Assembly (NCBI GenBank): GCA_001689495.1
Contig: LUJS01000035.1
Span: 108,608 to 172,607 of the forward strand
DNA: 64,000 nucleotides
From: Bacteroidales bacterium M8
GTDB lineage: Bacteria > Bacteroidota > Bacteroidia > Bacteroidales > Muribaculaceae
Direction: 5' to 3'
Shown: piece by piece, positions 24,389 through 32,012 of the stretch
Position numbering within the stretch: position 1 is the first letter of the stretch
Layout of the letters: every line of letters starts with the position of its first letter
Translations under genes and position numbers: made by a program
The notes under the pieces: generated by a model
Databases searched by the model: none
The model's input: the letters and a program-made list of their open reading frames with translations, nothing else
What the model was told of the DNA's origin: nothing

Positions 24389-25240
24389 ATGAAGAAGATA
24401 ACGATACAGGGCGAGACGGGCTGTTTTCACGACGCGGCGGCCCATCTGTATTTCGGCAACGAGGAGGTCACGACCATCCCCTGCGAGACATTTCCGGCGA
24501 TGTTCGATACCCTTGCCGCCGACGCCTCGCTGCTGGGCATCGTGGCCATAGAGAACACCATAGCCGGTTCTCTGCTTCAGAATCACGAGCTGCTGCGCCA
24601 GAGCAGCCTGAGGGTCATCGGCGAGGTGAAACTGAGAATCTCGCACGTGCTGTGCGCCCTGCCCGGGCAAGAGATAGAGAGCCTGACCGAGGTCAACTCG
24701 CACCCGATGGCGCTGATGCAGTGCGAGCAATATCTGAGACGCCACCCCAACCTCAAGATGGTCGAGCGCAACGACACCGCGGGGAGTGCCCGCGAGATAG
24801 CCGCCGACAACCTGACAGGACATGCGGCCGTGTGCGGCGAATATGCAGCCAATCTCTATGGGCTCGAGATACTCGAGCGTGGCATCGAGACAAACAAGCG
24901 TAACTTCACGAGGTTTCTTGTTCTGGCAGACCCTCTGACTGCCGCCGAGATAGGCCCGACCGAGCGCGAGATAGACAAGGCGTCGATTGTCTTCACCCTC
25001 CCCCACTCCAACGGGGCTCTGTCCAAGGTGCTCACGATACTCTCGTTCTATGACATCAACCTATCCAAAATACAGTCGACCCCGATTGTCGGCCGCGAGT
25101 GGGAATACAGGTTTTATGTAGACCTAACATTCGACAGTCTCATCCGCTATCATCAGGCCATAGATGCCATACGTCCCCTGATTCGCGATCTGGCCATCCT
25201 CGGCGAATATGCCGAAGCCAAAACAACTCACGGGGGATAA
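24389..25240 (+). CDS. pheA: Prephenate dehydratase with ACT domain
   Basis: 283-residue enzyme converting prephenate to phenylpyruvate, the Phe-specific step. Catalytic-domain marks are QGETGCFHDAAA, GIVAIENTIAGSL, ISHVLCALPG, VNSHPMALMQC and the TNKRNFTRFLVL segment with the conserved Thr-Arg-Phe. The ACT domain, SNGALSKVLTILSFYDINLSKIQS...EWEYRFYVDL (about residues 200-275), should bind Phe for feedback inhibition. There is no chorismate mutase domain; that activity is fused to DAHP synthase two genes downstream. Transcription is probably controlled by the upstream attenuator. Confidence 0.95.
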   Translation: MKKITIQGETGCFHDAAAHLYFGNEEVTTIPCETFPAMFDTLAADASLLGIVAIENTIAGSLLQNHELLRQSSLRVIGEVKLRISHVLCALPGQEIESLTEVNSHPMALMQCEQYLRRHPNLKMVERNDTAGSAREIAADNLTGHAAVCGEYAANLYGLEILERGIETNKRNFTRFLVLADPLTAAEIGPTEREIDKASIVFTLPHSNGALSKVLTILSFYDINLSKIQSTPIVGREWEYRFYVDLTFDSLIRYHQAIDAIRPLIRDLAILGEYAEAKTTHGG

Positions 25241-25350
25241 GGGTTATTGGTTATAGGGTTAAAAGGTTATGGGGTTAGAAGGTTATGAGGTTATAGGGTT
25301 AAAAAAATTCCCCATTCCCCATTCCCCATTCCTCTTCCCAATTAATAAAA
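25241..25350 (+). repeat. G-rich minisatellite plus CCCCATT tandem repeats inside the aromatic operon
   Basis: Directly after the pheA stop comes about 60 nt of degenerate GGTTA/GGGTTA units (25241-25302), with nine G-runs separated by short TTA-containing spacers. Then follows CCCCATT-type tandem sequence (three 7-nt units, about 25309-25331). It is unlike any other intergenic sequence in the window. The stretch separates pheA from the aminotransferase gene by 128 nt in an operon otherwise packed within 4 nt. Confidence 0.75.
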
Positions 25351-25368
25351 CTTTAAAATAAAAGAAAC

Positions 25369-26544
25369 ATGATCCGTCCATCAAGAAGAGTCGAAAATAT
25401 AAAGGAATATTACTTCTCGAAAAAACTTAGAGAGATTGCCGAACTCAGGGCACAAGGTGTGGATATAATATCCTTGGGGGTCGGCGGGCCTGACTTGCCA
25501 CCTCCCGCCGAGGTCGTTGATACCTTGTGCGAGGCCGTACACAATCCCGCCAACCACGGTTATCAGCCTCACGTCGGCATTGCCGAACTGCGTCAGGCCT
25601 TTGCCGACTGGTACAGGAAATCGTACGGCGTGGAACTGAATCCAAAGAACGAGATACAGCCCCTCATCGGCTCGAAGGAGGGCGTGACGCACATCTCGCT
25701 GGCGTTCCTCAATCCCGGCGACAAGGTGCTGGTGCCCAACCCGGGCTATCCAACATATACGTCAATATCCAAGATGGCAGGGGCCGAGCCGGTGTTCTAT
25801 GACCTGACCGAAGAGGGCGGATGGCAGCCAGACTTCGAGGCTATCGAGAAAATGGACCTCGACGGCGTCAAGCTGATGTGGCTCAACTACCCACACATGC
25901 CCACCGGAGCATCGGCCAGAATGGAGACATTCGAGAAGGCCATAGACTTCGGCAAGCGCCACGGCATCGTCATCGTCCATGACAACCCCTATTCGTTCAT
26001 ACTCAACCCCCACCCCATGAGCATCATGGAGGTCGAAGGGGCCAAGGAGATAGCCATCGAGCTCAACTCGCTGTCCAAGAGCCACAACATGCCCGGCTGG
26101 CGTGTCGGCGTGGCCGTGAGCAACCCCACCTTCCTGTCATGGATACTGCGCATCAAGAGCAACATCGACTCCGGACAGTTCAAGCCCGTCATGCTCGCAG
26201 CCGCCAAGGCGCTCGCTCAGGGTCAGGATTGGCACGACGACCTGAACAAGGCATATTCGGCCCGCCGCAAGGTGGCCGAGAAGATAATGACGGCTCTGGG
26301 ATGCACGTTCGACCCGTCGCAGACCGGACTCTTCCTGTGGGGACGCATCACCGACCCCGACACAGGCTCGGAGGCGCTGGCCGACAGGATACTCGACGAG
26401 GCAAGGGTCTTCATCACCCCCGGATTCATATTCGGGTCTAACGGCGACCGATACATCCGCCTCTCGCTCTGCGCGCCCGAAGAGAAGCTGAACGAGGCTC
26501 TCGCAAGAATCAACAAAGCACTGAATCAAAACACTCAAGACTGA
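25369..26544 (+). CDS. Class I/II aminotransferase of the aromatic operon
   Basis: 391-residue PLP aminotransferase. Marks are SLGVGGPDLPPP, GSKEGVTHISLAFLNPGDKVLVPNPGYPTY, VHDNPYSFI and the PLP lysine in ELNSLSKSHNMPGWRVG, with a C-terminal RLSLC arginine for the carboxylate. The sequence is of the LL-diaminopimelate/aspartate aminotransferase-like group, but its position between pheA and the DAHP synthase strongly suggests that it transaminates phenylpyruvate and 4-hydroxyphenylpyruvate. Specificity cannot be read from sequence. Start ATG 25369 follows the repeat region. Confidence 0.85.
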   Translation: MIRPSRRVENIKEYYFSKKLREIAELRAQGVDIISLGVGGPDLPPPAEVVDTLCEAVHNPANHGYQPHVGIAELRQAFADWYRKSYGVELNPKNEIQPLIGSKEGVTHISLAFLNPGDKVLVPNPGYPTYTSISKMAGAEPVFYDLTEEGGWQPDFEAIEKMDLDGVKLMWLNYPHMPTGASARMETFEKAIDFGKRHGIVIVHDNPYSFILNPHPMSIMEVEGAKEIAIELNSLSKSHNMPGWRVGVAVSNPTFLSWILRIKSNIDSGQFKPVMLAAAKALAQGQDWHDDLNKAYSARRKVAEKIMTALGCTFDPSQTGLFLWGRITDPDTGSEALADRILDEARVFITPGFIFGSNGDRYIRLSLCAPEEKLNEALARINKALNQNTQD

Positions 26545-26548
26545 AATA

Positions 26549-27640
26549 ATGAACATGGACTTCTCACCACTCGCCATAGACGGCAACCAGCTTGACCGTC
26601 CCATCGTAATCTCAGGACCCTGCAGCGCCGAGACCGAGCAGCAGGTACTCGACACCGCCCGCCGTCTGGCCCGCGCAGGCATCAAGATATTCCGCGCCGG
26701 CATCTGGAAGCCCCGCACCAAGCCCGGAGGCTTCGAGGGCGTGGGCGTGCCCGGACTGGCATGGCTCAACAAGGTCAAGGAGGAGACCGGCATGAAGGTC
26801 TCGACCGAGGTGGCCAACCGCGGACATGTCGAGGCGGCTCTCGAATACGGCATCGACCTGCTCTGGATCGGAGCCCGCACCACGGCCAACCCCTTTGCCA
26901 TGCAGGAGATAGCCGACGTGCTGAGAGAGAGCGGCAAGGACATACCCATTCTGGTGAAGAACCCCGTTAATCCCGACCTCGAGCTGTGGATAGGCGCGCT
27001 CGAACGCCTCTACAACGCCGGCATCACCCGCCTCGGCGTGATACACCGCGGATTCTCGACCTACGGACTCAGCACATACCGCAACCATCCCCAGTGGCGC
27101 ATACCCCTCGAGCTGCGCATACGCTATCCCAAGCTCCCCATAATCTGCGACCCGAGCCATATCGGCGGCAAGCGCGAGCTGATAGCCTCGCTGTCGCAGC
27201 AGGCGCTCGACATGGGCTTTGACGGCCTCATCATCGAGAGCCATTGCGACCCCGACTGCGCGTGGAGCGACCGCAACCAGCAGGTGACACCCGAGGTGCT
27301 GTCCGTCATACTCGACAACCTCGTCTATCGCGACACCCCGGTGCCCTCAGACTCGCTCGTCTCGCTGCGCCGCCAGATAGACCAGCTCGACAACGAGCTG
27401 CTCGACATCCTTGCCAAGCGCATGAACGTGTCGCGCGAGATCGGCGAATACAAGCTGGCCCACAACATGCCCGTGGTGCAGGCCGGACGATATGGCGACA
27501 TCATGACGTCGCGCATCATGGCCGCCCGCAGCATGGGCATGAGCGAGGAGTTCATGCGCTCGGTACTCGCTGCGATACACGAGGAGTCGGTGCGCATTCA
27601 GGTAGAGATTGGCAAACGTAAGGAAGACGGCGAGAAATGA
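26549..27640 (+). CDS. Bifunctional DAHP synthase / chorismate mutase
   Basis: 363-residue two-domain enzyme. The N-terminal DAHP synthase of the short KdsA-like type has ISGPCSAETEQQV, FRAGIWKPRTKPGGFEGVG, LVKNPVNPDL, CDPSHIGGKRELI and the metal-binding end IIESHCDPDCAWSD. The C-terminal AroQ-type chorismate mutase (about residues 270-355) has LVSLRRQIDQLDNELLDILAKRMNVSREIGEYK and a later EESVRIQ. The fusion joins the first step of the shikimate pathway to the branch point for Phe and Tyr; such fusions are usually controlled allosterically through the mutase domain. It starts 4 nt after the aminotransferase stop and overlaps tyrA by 4 nt. Confidence 0.94.
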   Translation: MNMDFSPLAIDGNQLDRPIVISGPCSAETEQQVLDTARRLARAGIKIFRAGIWKPRTKPGGFEGVGVPGLAWLNKVKEETGMKVSTEVANRGHVEAALEYGIDLLWIGARTTANPFAMQEIADVLRESGKDIPILVKNPVNPDLELWIGALERLYNAGITRLGVIHRGFSTYGLSTYRNHPQWRIPLELRIRYPKLPIICDPSHIGGKRELIASLSQQALDMGFDGLIIESHCDPDCAWSDRNQQVTPEVLSVILDNLVYRDTPVPSDSLVSLRRQIDQLDNELLDILAKRMNVSREIGEYKLAHNMPVVQAGRYGDIMTSRIMAARSMGMSEEFMRSVLAAIHEESVRIQVEIGKRKEDGEK

Positions 27641-28410
27641 AGATCCTGATACTCGGAGCCGGCAAGATGGGCTCGTTTTTCTGCGACCTCCTGTCGTTCG
27701 ACCACGAGGTGGCCATCTATGACCCCGACCCGCAGAGGTTGCGCTATACGTTCAACGCGCTGCGCTTCGCCTCGCTCGACGAGGTCGACGAATTCGCCCC
27801 GCGTCTGGTGATAAACGCCTCGACGGTCAAATATACCATCGACGCATTCAACGCAGTGATGCCCCACCTGCCCGCCGACGCCATACTCTCGGACATCGCG
27901 TCGGTCAAGACCGGACTGCCCGAGTTCTATGCCGGATGCGGGCACCCGTTCGTGAGCACGCACCCGATGTTCGGCCCCACGTTCGCCTCGCTGTCCAACC
28001 TGCGCAACGAGAACGCGATAATCATATCCGAGGGCGACCATCTCGGCAAGGTGTTTTTCAGGGACCTCTATTCGCGCCTCGGGCTCAACATAGTCGAATA
28101 TACCTTCGAGGCCCACGACGAGACCATAGCCTACTCGCTGTCCATACCGTTTGCCGCCACGCTGGCATTCGCGGGCGTGATGAAGCATCAGGATGCACCG
28201 GGCACCACGTTCAAGCGCCACATGCAGATAGCCGAGGGGCTGATGGGCGAGGATGACTATCTCGTCAGCGAGATTCTCTTCAACCCCCACACCCCGGGTC
28301 AGCTCGACAAGATAATCGAGGGGCTGACCGAACTCCGCTCGATAGTCGAGCGGCGCGATTCGCCGGCCATGAAGTCATATCTCGACCGGGTCCGCGAGAA
28401 CATCCGATAA
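27637..28410 (+). CDS. tyrA: Prephenate dehydrogenase
   Basis: 257-residue NAD(P)-dependent enzyme converting prephenate to 4-hydroxyphenylpyruvate. The Rossmann motif is ILILGAGKMGSFFCDLL. Prephenate-binding segments include SDIASVKTGLPEFYAG, FVSTHPMFGPTFASL and the late HDETIAYSLSIPFA. It lacks chorismate mutase and ACT domains, so feedback would act elsewhere. Last gene of the operon, followed by a strong terminator. Confidence 0.93.
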   Translation: MKILILGAGKMGSFFCDLLSFDHEVAIYDPDPQRLRYTFNALRFASLDEVDEFAPRLVINASTVKYTIDAFNAVMPHLPADAILSDIASVKTGLPEFYAGCGHPFVSTHPMFGPTFASLSNLRNENAIIISEGDHLGKVFFRDLYSRLGLNIVEYTFEAHDETIAYSLSIPFAATLAFAGVMKHQDAPGTTFKRHMQIAEGLMGEDDYLVSEILFNPHTPGQLDKIIEGLTELRSIVERRDSPAMKSYLDRVRENIR

Positions 28411-28415
28411 CACCG

Positions 28416-28460
28416 ACCGGCAGGCAAATCAGATTTTTGCCTGCCGGTTGAAACTTTTTG
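28416..28460 (+). terminator. Terminator of the aromatic operon
   Basis: 13-bp stem ACCGGCAGGCAAA (28416-28428) with TTTGCCTGCCGGT (28436-28448), then TGAAACTTTTTG. Classic intrinsic terminator 5 nt after the tyrA stop. Confidence 0.88.
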
Positions 28461-28490
28461 ACACCATGCTGCGTCTGATAAAGGAAAAAG

Positions 28491-28973
28491 ATGAAACGTA
28501 ATGTTGAATACAGCACGTACAGCAAGATAATCACGGTGCTGGTGTTTGCGATTCTGCTCGGATGCGGCGTCGTAGAGGCCAAAAGGGGCGACATGCTCTT
28601 CACGGTAATCTTCAGCGTGACTTTCTCGGGCTTGATTCTGGCGGCACTGCTCTATGCGCCGGTATCTCTGACCGCCGACAGCGACGGCATCAGGCTGCGT
28701 CTGCCGCTGCATGTCAAGAAGATGGCATACAGCGACATTGAGTCCGTAAAACCTTGCCCGCCCACCATGGCCGAGAAACGACTGTTGGGGAGCGGTGGAT
28801 TCTTCGGATACTGGGGATGGTTCAGCGAGGGTGACACCGGACGCTATTTCGCATATTACGGCAAATCGTCGGACTGTTTTCTCGTGACGTTTAAAAACGG
28901 CCGCAAATACATGCTCGGCTGCGCTGATTCAGGTTCGATGGTCGACACGATCAACAGCCGGATCAACGGCTGA
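28491..28973 (+). CDS. Membrane protein with PH-like domain, function unknown
   Basis: 160 residues. Two adjacent hydrophobic segments near the N-terminus (ITVLVFAILLGCGVVEA and FTVIFSVTFSGLILAALLYA) are followed by a beta-rich domain, VSLTADSDGIRLRLPLHVKKMAYSDIESVKPC...SDCFLVTFKNGRKYMLGC, resembling bacterial PH-like domains. Not recognised as a named family member. It lies after the aromatic operon terminator; no clear promoter was found. The 3' end overlaps the convergent 29.0-29.9 kb gene by 11 nt. Confidence 0.65.
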   Translation: MKRNVEYSTYSKIITVLVFAILLGCGVVEAKRGDMLFTVIFSVTFSGLILAALLYAPVSLTADSDGIRLRLPLHVKKMAYSDIESVKPCPPTMAEKRLLGSGGFFGYWGWFSEGDTGRYFAYYGKSSDCFLVTFKNGRKYMLGCADSGSMVDTINSRING

Positions 28974-29949
28974 CGGGTACCTTGGAGAATCTCAGCGTTG
29001 TCTTGAGCAACGGGAATGACAGCGTGAGTATGGCACCCTGCTCTATGTCGGCGTGCATGTCCTCGGTCATGGTCCGGAACTCCGAGTCTATCCACTCGAG
29101 GGTATAGTGATTCTCGAATATCGTGGGGCGGAGCCTCCCCTTCAGCATCATCGGGCGCCACCTGTCGGCCAGCGTCCGGGCACCGTCCACATATATTATA
29201 TCATAGCCCCTGTCGCCGTCAGAGACAAGCGCGAGGGTATATCTGCCACCGAGACGTGCGTATGAGGGGTCGTTGACACGGTCGAGATACATCCAGTAGC
29301 CGTCTATGGGGTCCGGCGAGGCCGCGAGACGCAGATCGAGCGAATCGGCGGTCCACTCGGAGCTCGCGACTGCCTCGGGCGACGGGACAGCCTCGGCGAC
29401 GAGCAACGACACACGTCCGCCGCCCAGACAACCCACATGGGCCTCGGCAGGCACGAAATCCCTGCCGAGCGGCATGGCACACAGCTCGGAGCGCGAGCCC
29501 AACCCGCCATAGACCGTCAGCCTTCCGTCCGAGACGGCTCCACCGAGTGTATTGTAAGCCCCCGAGTTGGTGGCAAACCCCTTGACATCGCCGTCGTACA
29601 ACACATCGGCGCCCAGCCTGACGGTGAGGCGCGTGAATCTGCGGTCAAGCATGTCGCCATAGTCGGTATTGCCCCAGCGCAACATCAGGCGCAGGGTGTC
29701 CGGACACGACGGCGACGTCATGTCAAGCCACCATGCGCCACGCGACCAGCCGCGACGCTCTCCGAGATCATCGAGGGCCACGCGGGCCTCGGCACTGAAA
29801 CGCTCTGTCTTGCCGACGGCAAGAGGCGAGGCCACCGTGGCCGGCAACGGACCGGGATTGTCGAGATACGACCTGAGCGGATGCGCCGCCGAGGCCGACA
29901 ACGCACTGAGAAGGAATAATAATATGAGAACGGGGAGAGACTTGCGCAT
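28963..29949 (-). CDS. Exported protein of unknown function
   Basis: 328 residues with signal peptide MRKSLPVLILLFLLSALSASA. The mature part is Asp/Arg/Leu-rich and beta-strand-like, with WSRGAWWLDMTSPSCPDTLRLMLRWG near residue 70 and repeated short aromatic strands, but no motif I recognise. It starts 3 nt after the PurF paralogue stop and may be cotranscribed with it. I cannot assign a function; periplasmic or surface location is inferred from the signal peptide. Confidence 0.7.
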   Translation of the reverse strand: MRKSLPVLILLFLLSALSASAAHPLRSYLDNPGPLPATVASPLAVGKTERFSAEARVALDDLGERRGWSRGAWWLDMTSPSCPDTLRLMLRWGNTDYGDMLDRRFTRLTVRLGADVLYDGDVKGFATNSGAYNTLGGAVSDGRLTVYGGLGSRSELCAMPLGRDFVPAEAHVGCLGGGRVSLLVAEAVPSPEAVASSEWTADSLDLRLAASPDPIDGYWMYLDRVNDPSYARLGGRYTLALVSDGDRGYDIIYVDGARTLADRWRPMMLKGRLRPTIFENHYTLEWIDSEFRTMTEDMHADIEQGAILTLSFPLLKTTLRFSKVPVSR

Positions 29950-29952
29950 GGA

Positions 29953-31842
29953 TCAGCGTTTTTCGGTATTGCCTTCGTAATAATTGATGAATGCCCTGTT
30001 GACGAGGCGCGTGCCGCCCGGCGTGGGATAGTCGCCCGAGAAATACCAGTCGCCGGGACAGCCGGGTATGGCCTCGTGGAGCCCCGCCACGGTCTGATAT
30101 ACCAGCTCGACCTCGGCCTTGACAGAGCCGTCGGCGGTGAGCATACGGGCGATCTTGTCCGAGATCTCCTCCTGAGTGAATGGCGCGTAGACAGCCTTGA
30201 CGCAGTTGGTTATCTCGAGGTCGAGCAGCCCCTCCTGCTCGCGGCAGCGGCGATACGTCTCGTCGAGCACGCTCTCCATGCCACGTTCGCGCAGCAGCTC
30301 GACGGCGGCTCGGAATGCTATGAACTCGCCCATGCGCGACATGTCGATGCCGTAATAGTCGGGATAGCGCACCTGTGGCGACGAGCTCACCACCACGATC
30401 TTGCGCGGGTGCAGGCGGTCGAGCATACGCAGGATGGACTGCTTTAGCGTGGTGCCGCGTACAATGCTGTCGTCTATCACCACGAGATTGTCAACATCGT
30501 TCTCTATGATGCCGTAGGTCACATCATAGACATGCGCGGCGAGGTCGTTGCGCGCCTCGCCCTCGGCGATGAACGTGCGGAGCTTTATATCCTTTATCGC
30601 CACCTTCTCCACGCGGAGTTTCTCTGACATTATTCCGGCCAGCGTCCCGGCATCGAGAGTGCCGCGGGACTGAGCCTCGAGGATGCGGGCCGATTTCTCG
30701 CGGTCAAGCTCGTTCTCGAGCCCCTCGACCATGCCGATGAAAGCCACCTCGGCCGTGTTGGGTATGAACGAGAACACGCTGTGACGCAGATCTCCGCCCA
30801 CGCTCTTCATGATTGCCGGAACGACGTTGCGTCCCAGTGCCTTGCGTTCCCGGTATATGTCGGCGTCACTGCCGCGCGAGAAGTATATGCGCTCGAACGA
30901 GCAGCGCTCGTTGCGGTCCTCGCCCAGCACGTCGGTCACGCTGACGTGGCCCGACTTGGTGACAATCAGGGCACTGCCGGGGGCGAGCTCGCTGACGGCC
31001 CTGCGCGGAACATCCATCACGGTCTGTATGACCGGACGCTCGGAGGCAAGGACGACGATCTCGTCGTCGGCATAATAGAACGCCGGACGTATGCCGTGGC
31101 GGTCGCGCAGGGCAAACATGTCGCCCGACCCCGTGGCGCCGCAGATGACGTATCCGCCGTCCCACGCCGGAGCAGTCGAACGCAGCACGCGGGTCATGTC
31201 GATATTGTCCTCGATGGTGACCGACAGCTGCGGGTCGGTCTGCGAGTCGCGATACTGGCGGTATATGCGGTGATTCTCCTTGTCGAGGGCCTCGCCCAAC
31301 TGTTCGAGCAATATGACCGTGTCCGAGTAAATGCGCGGATGCTGGCCGTGGCTGACGACCTTGCGGAAAATCTCGTCGACATTTGTCATGTTGAAATTGC
31401 CGCACATCAGCAGATTGCGCGACCGCCAGTTGTTGCGCCTCAGGAACGGGTGACAATACGATATTCCGCTCTTGCCGGTGGTCGAATAGCGCAGGTGGCC
31501 CATGTAGATCTCGCCGATGAACGGAGCATAGGTCTCGACCTCGGCCGGAGTGGCGTCGGCGAGTCCGAAATCATCAATCTTGCGGTTGACGGTTCCGAAA
31601 ATCTCCTGTATGGCGTCCTTGCCCAAAGCCCTTTCGCGGAACACATACTCGTTGCCGGGCGTGCCGTGCAGTTTCACGACTCCTATACCGGCACCTTCCT
31701 GACCTCGGTTGTGCTGCTTTTCCATAAGCAGATAGAGCTTGCCGAGGCCATAGCCCCATGTCCCGTACTTTCTCTTGTAGTATTCAAGAGGTTTGAGCAG
31801 GCGTATCATGGCCACGCCACACTCGTGTTTGAGAATCTCCAT
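29953..31842 (-). CDS. PurF-like amidophosphoribosyltransferase paralogue (long form)
   Basis: 629-residue protein with an N-terminal class II glutamine amidotransferase domain and a C-terminal phosphoribosyltransferase domain. The nucleophile is Cys8 in KHECGVAM, which implies removal of a seven-residue propeptide as in B. subtilis PurF; the EKQHNRGQEGAG segment follows. The PRPP loop is NLVVIDDSIVRGTTLKQSI. It is about 130 residues longer than canonical PurF, with an insertion in the first domain and a longer C-terminus. Bacteroidales commonly encode this long form besides a normal PurF, so it may be a paralogue with a distinct role. Canonical PurF is not in the window. Confidence 0.85.
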   Translation of the reverse strand: MEILKHECGVAMIRLLKPLEYYKRKYGTWGYGLGKLYLLMEKQHNRGQEGAGIGVVKLHGTPGNEYVFRERALGKDAIQEIFGTVNRKIDDFGLADATPAEVETYAPFIGEIYMGHLRYSTTGKSGISYCHPFLRRNNWRSRNLLMCGNFNMTNVDEIFRKVVSHGQHPRIYSDTVILLEQLGEALDKENHRIYRQYRDSQTDPQLSVTIEDNIDMTRVLRSTAPAWDGGYVICGATGSGDMFALRDRHGIRPAFYYADDEIVVLASERPVIQTVMDVPRRAVSELAPGSALIVTKSGHVSVTDVLGEDRNERCSFERIYFSRGSDADIYRERKALGRNVVPAIMKSVGGDLRHSVFSFIPNTAEVAFIGMVEGLENELDREKSARILEAQSRGTLDAGTLAGIMSEKLRVEKVAIKDIKLRTFIAEGEARNDLAAHVYDVTYGIIENDVDNLVVIDDSIVRGTTLKQSILRMLDRLHPRKIVVVSSSPQVRYPDYYGIDMSRMGEFIAFRAAVELLRERGMESVLDETYRRCREQEGLLDLEITNCVKAVYAPFTQEEISDKIARMLTADGSVKAEVELVYQTVAGLHEAIPGCPGDWYFSGDYPTPGGTRLVNRAFINYYEGNTEKR

Positions 31843-31867
31843 TGTCTTAGAGCGTTTTTTGGTTGCG

Positions 31868-31875
31868 CAAAATTA
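31868..31875 (-). promoter_or_regulatory. -7 box of the PurF-like gene
   Basis: Minus-strand TAATTTTG, 25 nt before the ATG at 31842. No convincing plus-strand box is seen for the divergent barrel gene in the same 170-nt gap. Confidence 0.5.
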
Positions 31876-32012
31876 GTAATTCCCGCCCAGTATTTTACAA
31901 AGAATTACGAAAATAAATATATTTTAACCATAAATCCGTTTAAACCTTTCGGAAAAGCGAGGGTCAATAGTTATGTAACCGTTAAAAGAAAAATGTAAAA
32001 GTCCTCACGTTT

